64,000 nucleotides of DNA from Streptomyces scopuliridis RB72 (GTDB lineage Bacteria > Actinomycetota > Actinomycetes > Streptomycetales > Streptomycetaceae). Below the pieces are notes generated by a model. The model made no database searches and was not told the origin of the DNA. It worked only from the letters and a program-made list of their open reading frames with translations. The stretch covers positions 169,888 through 233,887 of the forward strand of contig NZ_JOEI01000004.1 in assembly GCF_000718095.1 (NCBI RefSeq), in the 5' to 3' direction. Of the stretch, positions 60,390 through 64,000 are shown in pieces. A program made the position numbers and the translations under genes. Positions within the stretch are counted from its first letter, which is position 1; the number at the start of each line of letters is the position of its first letter.

Positions 60390-62090
60390 TTAGGCCCTCT
60401 CGGAGAGGGCCCCGGCTCCGTCGGGGGCCGGTCCCGGCCCCGGAACCCGCAGCCGGAAGCGCTGGAGCTTGCCGGTGGGGGTACGGGGGAGCGCGTCCAG
60501 GAAGACCACCGCGCGGGGGCATTTGTACGGCACCAGCCGCGCCCTGACGAACTCCCGCAGCGCCGCCGCGGTCGTCTCGCCGCGCTCCACGCCGTCACGG
60601 ACGACGACATACGCCGCGACGATCTGACCGCGCAGCTCGTCGGGGAGACCGACCACGGCCGCCTCGACCACATCAGGATGGGCCAGCAGCGCGTCCTCGA
60701 CCTGGGGGCCCGCGATGTTGTACCCGGCCGAGATGATCATGTCGTCCGCGCGGGCCACATAGCGGAAGTAGCCGTCGGGCTCCCGTACATACGTGTCACC
60801 GGTCAGATTCCAGCCGTCCTGTACATACTCCCGCTGGCGTGGATCGGCCAGATACCGGCAGCCCACCGGGCCGCGCACGGCCAGCAGTCCCGGCTCCCCG
60901 TCGGGCACCGGCGCGCCCGAGCGGTCCACGACACGCGCCTGCCACCCCGGCACCGGAATCCCGGTGGTGCCCGGCCGGATCGCCTCGTCCGCCGCGGAGA
61001 TGAAGATATGGAGCAGCTCGGTCGCCCCGATGCCGTTGATGACCCGCAGTCCGGTGCGCTCCCGCCACGCCTGCCAGGTGGCCGCCGGCAGATTCTCGCC
61101 CGCCGAGACACAGCGGCGCAGGGAGGAGATGTCGTACGGGTGCGCGGCCAGCTCGTCCAGCATCAGGCGATAGGCGGTCGGCGCGGTGAACAGGACCGAC
61201 ACCCGGTGCCGGGCGACCGCCGCCAACAGCTGGGCGGGCCGGGCCTGTTCGAGCAGGAGCGCGGAGGCGCCGGCCCGCATCGGGAAGATCACCAGACCGC
61301 CGAGGCCGAAGGTGAACCCGAGCGGCGGGCTGCCCGCGAAGAGATCGTCGGGGCCGGGGCGCAGCACCTGTCGCGAGAAGGTGTCGGCGATGGCGAGAAC
61401 GTCACGGTGGAAGTGCATGCACCCCTTGGGCCGGCCCGTCGTACCCGATGTGAAGGCGATCAGCGCCACATCGTCCGCCGCCGTCTCCACCGCGGTGTAT
61501 CGCGCCGGCTTGTCGTCCGTCAGCCGCAGCAGATCGTCCGGTGAATCCGCGCCATAGGTCGTGATCCGCAGCCCCGGTATCCCCGCCCGCACCAGCTCGT
61601 CCACCGACCTGGTGTCGCACAGGGCATGGCCGACCCGCGCCATCTCGCCCATGGTGGCCAGCTCAGCCGCCCGCTGCTGGGCCAGCACCGTCACGGCCAC
61701 CGCGCCCGCCTTGAGCACCGCCAGCCAGCAGGCCGCGAGCCAGGGCGTGGTCGGTCCGCGCAACAGCACCCGGTTTCCCGGCACCACACCCAGATCGGTG
61801 GTGAGGACATGCGCGATCCGGTCGACGCGGCCGCGTAACTCCCCGTACGTCCAGACCTCTCCGTCCGGCCCGCGGAATGCGGGCCGGTCCGCGCCGAAGC
61901 GTTCGACCGTACGGTCCAGCAGCTCGGCCGCGCAGTTCAGCCGGTCGGGATAGCCGGACGAGCCGGACGAGCCGGACGAGCCGGGGGAGTCCGGCGAGGG
62001 CGGGACGGGAAGGAGCCGGGGCCACTGGTCCGCGGGCGGCAGATGATCGCGCGCGAAGGTGTCCCGGTGGGCCGATGGTGTCAGCTCCAT
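60390..62090 (-). CDS. Aryl-CoA ligase (2-aminobenzoate/benzoate-CoA ligase-like)
   Basis: A 566-residue ANL-superfamily enzyme with AAGGGGGCG before ATG 62090. Motifs: P-loop IAFTSGTTGRPKGCMHFHRD, VINGIGATELLHIFISA, GWNLTGDTYVREPDGYFRYVARADDMIISAGYNIAGPQVEDAL, and C-terminal lysine in RTPTGKLQRFRLR. HIFISA in motif A5 and the overall form resemble the benzoate/2-aminobenzoate-CoA ligases. It activates the aromatic acid for the divergent and downstream enzymes. The N-terminal linker carries three SSG repeats. Confidence 0.88.
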   Translation of the reverse strand: MELTPSAHRDTFARDHLPPADQWPRLLPVPPSPDSPGSSGSSGSSGYPDRLNCAAELLDRTVERFGADRPAFRGPDGEVWTYGELRGRVDRIAHVLTTDLGVVPGNRVLLRGPTTPWLAACWLAVLKAGAVAVTVLAQQRAAELATMGEMARVGHALCDTRSVDELVRAGIPGLRITTYGADSPDDLLRLTDDKPARYTAVETAADDVALIAFTSGTTGRPKGCMHFHRDVLAIADTFSRQVLRPGPDDLFAGSPPLGFTFGLGGLVIFPMRAGASALLLEQARPAQLLAAVARHRVSVLFTAPTAYRLMLDELAAHPYDISSLRRCVSAGENLPAATWQAWRERTGLRVINGIGATELLHIFISAADEAIRPGTTGIPVPGWQARVVDRSGAPVPDGEPGLLAVRGPVGCRYLADPRQREYVQDGWNLTGDTYVREPDGYFRYVARADDMIISAGYNIAGPQVEDALLAHPDVVEAAVVGLPDELRGQIVAAYVVVRDGVERGETTAAALREFVRARLVPYKCPRAVVFLDALPRTPTGKLQRFRLRVPGPGPAPDGAGALSERA

Positions 62091-62125
62091 GGTGCGCCCC
62101 CTTGTGGTGGTGGGGTCGTGCATCG

Positions 62126-62153
62126 AGCGTATCGTGATGATGACGACAGTCAA
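62126..62153 (-). promoter_or_regulatory. Promoter of the aryl-CoA ligase gene
   Basis: Minus-strand -35 TTGACT (62153-62148), 16-bp spacer, -10 TACGCT (62131-62126), about 35 bp before the ligase start, in the 99-bp divergent region shared with the acyl-CoA dehydrogenase. The CGTGATGATGACG spacer may include a PaaX site; I see no clear palindrome. Confidence 0.5.
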
Positions 62154-62189
62154 CGGTCCGCGATAGACGCGCTGGAAGTGGGGGCCCGG

Positions 62190-63377
62190 ATGCCCGTATT
62201 CTCGCTCGATCCGGTACAGACCGACTGGTGCGCGCGGCTGCGCGCCCTCGCCGTGGAACGGCTGCGCCCGATCGCCGAGAAGGGCGAACCCGGCGCGGTG
62301 AACCGTCCGTTGATCGCCGCTCTCGGTGAACTCGGCCTGCTGGAGCGGCTGTTCGGATCCGGGGCGCTGGAACTCTGTCTGCTGCGCGAATCCCTCGCCC
62401 AGGGCTGTACGGAGGCCGAGACCGCGCTCGCGCTCCAGGGCCTCGGCGCGTACCCGCTCGTCCTCGCGGGCACCGGCGGGCAGCGCGCACGCTGGCTGCC
62501 CGAGGTACGCGCGGGCCGCGCCGTGGCGGCCTTCGCGCTCAGTGAGCCGGGCGCCGGATCCGACGCCGGCGCGCTCGCCCTGCGGGCCGTTCCGGACGGC
62601 GAGGGATGGCTGCTGACCGGCGAGAAACGCTGGATCTCGAACGCCCCCGAGGCCGACTTCTACACCGTTTTCGCCCGCACGGACACGGGAGCCGGCACCA
62701 GCACCGGGAGCGGTACGGGAGCCGGCACCGGAGCCCGCGGGGTCACGGCCTTCCTCGTCCCCGCCGACCGCCCCGGGCTCACCGGCACCCCGATCGAGAT
62801 GCTCTCGCCGCACCCCATCGGCGCCCTCGCCTTCGACGCCGTACCCGTGACCGGCGACGATGTCCTGGGCGAGGTGGACCACGGCTTCCGGGTGGCCATG
62901 AGCACCCTGAACCTGTTCCGGCCCAGCGTCGGCGCCTTCGCCGTGGGCATGGCACAGGCCGCGCTGGACGCGGCCCTGGAACACACCGCGGAACGCCGGG
63001 CGTTCGGGGGCCCGCTCAGCCGACTCCAGTCCGTGGCCCACCAGATCGCGGAGATGGCGACCCGTACCGAGGCGGCGCGGCTGCTGGTGTACGCGGCGGC
63101 CACGGCGTACGACACGGGCGCCCCCGACGTACCCCGGCGTTCGGCCATGGCGAAGCTGTTCGCCACCGAGACCGCGCAGTATGTCGTCGACGCCGCCGTC
63201 CAGTTGCACGGCGCCCGCGCCCTCCAGCGCGGCCATCCGCTGGAGCATCTCTACCGCGAGGTCCGGGCGCCGCGGATCTACGAGGGCGCCACCGAGGTCC
63301 AGCGCACCATCATCGCCAGGGAGCTGTACGGGCCCTCGCGCGGCGAGCGGGGGCGCGAGCGGGGGCGGGACCGATGA
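62190..63377 (+). CDS. Acyl-CoA dehydrogenase
   Basis: A 395-residue flavoprotein; ATG 62190 behind GGGGG. FAD-binding motifs FALSEPGAGSDAGAL and LTGEKRWISNA are clear, and the catalytic base is Glu in IYEGATEVQRTIIARELYG. A GTG-rich surface loop (TDTGAGTSTGSGTGAGTGARG) is longer than usual. With the enoyl-CoA hydratase it would oxidise a ring-reduced acyl-CoA. It is coupled to the RidA gene by ATGA and divergent from the ligase. Confidence 0.92.
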   Translation: MPVFSLDPVQTDWCARLRALAVERLRPIAEKGEPGAVNRPLIAALGELGLLERLFGSGALELCLLRESLAQGCTEAETALALQGLGAYPLVLAGTGGQRARWLPEVRAGRAVAAFALSEPGAGSDAGALALRAVPDGEGWLLTGEKRWISNAPEADFYTVFARTDTGAGTSTGSGTGAGTGARGVTAFLVPADRPGLTGTPIEMLSPHPIGALAFDAVPVTGDDVLGEVDHGFRVAMSTLNLFRPSVGAFAVGMAQAALDAALEHTAERRAFGGPLSRLQSVAHQIAEMATRTEAARLLVYAAATAYDTGAPDVPRRSAMAKLFATETAQYVVDAAVQLHGARALQRGHPLEHLYREVRAPRIYEGATEVQRTIIARELYGPSRGERGRERGRDR

Positions 63378-63772
63378 GCCTGGAGCGCCTCAACCCCGCC
63401 GGGCTCTCGCCCGCCACCGGCTTCTCGCACGCCGTCACGGCCACCGGCGGGCGGCTCGTCCTGCTGGCCGGACAGACCGCGCTCGACGGAACCGGCGCTG
63501 TGGTGGGGGCGACCCTTCCCGCCCAGTTCGAGACCGCGCTCGGCAATCTCCTCACCGCGCTCGCGGCGGCGGGCGGCGGGCCGGCGGATCTCGCCCGGGT
63601 GACCGTGTACGCCACCGACGTCGCGGACTACCGCGCCCACGCCGCCGAACTCGGCCGGATCTGGCGCCGGCTTGCCGGGCGTGACTATCCCGCGATGGCG
63701 GTCATCGGGGTCGTACGGCTCTGGGACGAACAGGCGCTGGTCGAGCTGGACGGTATCGCCGTACTGCCCTGA
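63374..63772 (+). CDS. RidA/YjgF-family enamine/imine deaminase
   Basis: A 132-residue protein with the RidA fold: GFSHAVTATGGRLVLLAGQTALDGTGAVVG, FETALGNLLTALAAAGGGPADLARVTVYATDV and PAMAVIGVVRLWDEQALVELDGIAVLP. Strict RidA enzymes use a conserved arginine, and VVRLW keeps an arginine at that place. It hydrolyses enamines/imines to ketones plus ammonia. In this operon it could release the amino nitrogen from a 2-amino-ring intermediate. Confidence 0.88.
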   Translation: MSLERLNPAGLSPATGFSHAVTATGGRLVLLAGQTALDGTGAVVGATLPAQFETALGNLLTALAAAGGGPADLARVTVYATDVADYRAHAAELGRIWRRLAGRDYPAMAVIGVVRLWDEQALVELDGIAVLP

Positions 63773-63817
63773 GGGGGCTGTTCGCGGGGACTCCCAGTTC
63801 CCGCGAACAGCCCCCTC
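63771..63817. terminator. Very strong bidirectional hairpin
   Basis: GAGGGGGCTGTTCGCGGG pairs with its complement ending at 63817 (about 18 bp, one mismatch near the loop), separating the RidA operon from the convergent gene at the right edge. Confidence 0.92.
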
Positions 63818-63831
63818 GGGTCACTCACCGG

Positions 63832-63999
63832 TCAGGTCGGGATCGGCTTGGTCCGCGTGCAGTTCTTCCACTCCACCCAGGGGCGGGCGCCGCCGCTCTT
63901 CGGGCCGGTGGCGTAGGTCGGGTCGCCGGTGATCGTCTGGTTCTTCTCTTCGTGGGTGATGTCGATGCCGAAGAGTTTGAAGCCGAGGCTGACCTGTCC
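63832..63999 (-). CDS. C-terminal fragment of an unidentified protein
   Basis: The reading frame enters from the right edge and ends at TGA 63832, giving 55 residues (GQVSLGFKLFGIDITHEEKN...GARPWVEWKNCTRTKPIPT). Codon use is GC-rich at third positions, so it is a real gene end. I do not recognise the family. The high Thr/Asn/Gly content with one Cys is compatible with a secreted protein. Confidence 0.65.
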   Translation of the reverse strand, partial: GQVSLGFKLFGIDITHEEKNQTITGDPTYATGPKSGGARPWVEWKNCTRTKPIPT

Positions 64000-64000
64000 G

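Noticed and set aside
1..64000. CRISPR arrays, tRNA/rRNA genes, insertion sequences, prophage genes
   Set aside because: I looked for regularly spaced repeats, tRNA-like cloverleaf arms with CCA-type ends, transposase motifs and phage structural genes and saw none; a tRNAscan or ISfinder run would be needed to be certain.

Overview
The window is actinobacterial chromosome, almost certainly Streptomyces or a close relative. The evidence is the very high GC with GC-biased third codon positions, frequent GTG/TTG starts, dense ATGA/GTGA-coupled operons, sugar ABC importers without their own ATPase gene, and lineage-typical families (AfsA/ArpA-type gamma-butyrolactone genes, DUF574 methyltransferase, DUF5954-like protein, SepF, a ydaO riboswitch on a cell-wall lysin gene, Hen1-Pnkp). 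I saw no tRNA, rRNA, CRISPR array, insertion sequence or phage gene. Both ends cut through genes.

Layout. 1-4.6 kb: the 3' end of a PLD-nuclease/DUF5710 protein, a membrane protein, an unexplained 0.7-kb gap, a membrane-anchored hypothetical and an SRPBCC protein. 4.6-13.4 kb: a glycoside-utilisation locus with a GH39 glycosidase, a ROK regulator, a divergent mannonate-dehydratase-like enolase-superfamily enzyme, a lipoprotein-plus-two-permease importer and an SDR dehydrogenase. 13.4-15.2 kb: a long leader carrying a candidate Crp site and a c-di-AMP (ydaO/yuaA) riboswitch ahead of a secreted LysM muralytic protein. 15.2-18.4 kb: an amino-acid permease, a DUF574 methyltransferase and an acidic-repeat protein. 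18.5-30.2 kb: a nine-gene minus-strand myo-inositol catabolic operon (iolC to an IolH-like gene) with a divergent LacI regulator and a tandem operator. 30.2-32.9 kb: a compact gamma-butyrolactone locus (TetR/ArpA-like receptor, divergent AfsA-like synthase, HAD phosphatase).

33-37 kb: two hypothetical proteins, a GH114-like lipoprotein and a pair of ferritin-like proteins. 37.3-44.1 kb: a second ATPase-less sugar importer, its LacI regulator and a divergent MGH1-type glycosidase, with three copies of a shared operator-like sequence. 44.4-49 kb: SepF, an AAA ATPase coupled to a MazG-like pyrophosphohydrolase, a hypothetical protein, an F420-type (LLM) oxidoreductase and a homocysteine S-methyltransferase. 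49.1-53.2 kb: the two-gene Hen1-Pnkp RNA-repair cassette. 53.3-55.6 kb: arginine deiminase and ornithine carbamoyltransferase. 55.7-56.1 kb: a small HATPase regulator. 56.3-63.8 kb: an aryl-CoA degradation cluster (enoyl-CoA hydratase, fused flavin monooxygenase/old-yellow-enzyme protein, PaaX-type repressor, divergent aryl-CoA ligase, acyl-CoA dehydrogenase, RidA) that fits 2-aminobenzoate or salicylate breakdown, closed by a strong bidirectional hairpin.

Most of the window is carbon scavenging (glycosides, inositol, an alpha-glucoside-like sugar, an aromatic acid) under local ROK, LacI and PaaX regulators, mixed with signalling (GBL, c-di-AMP, probably cAMP-Crp) and RNA repair. The most interesting points are the dual second-messenger leader at 13.9-14.3 kb, the gamma-butyrolactone locus with its own palindromes, the RidA-containing aryl-CoA cluster, and the GH39/ROK locus whose substrate is not evident.
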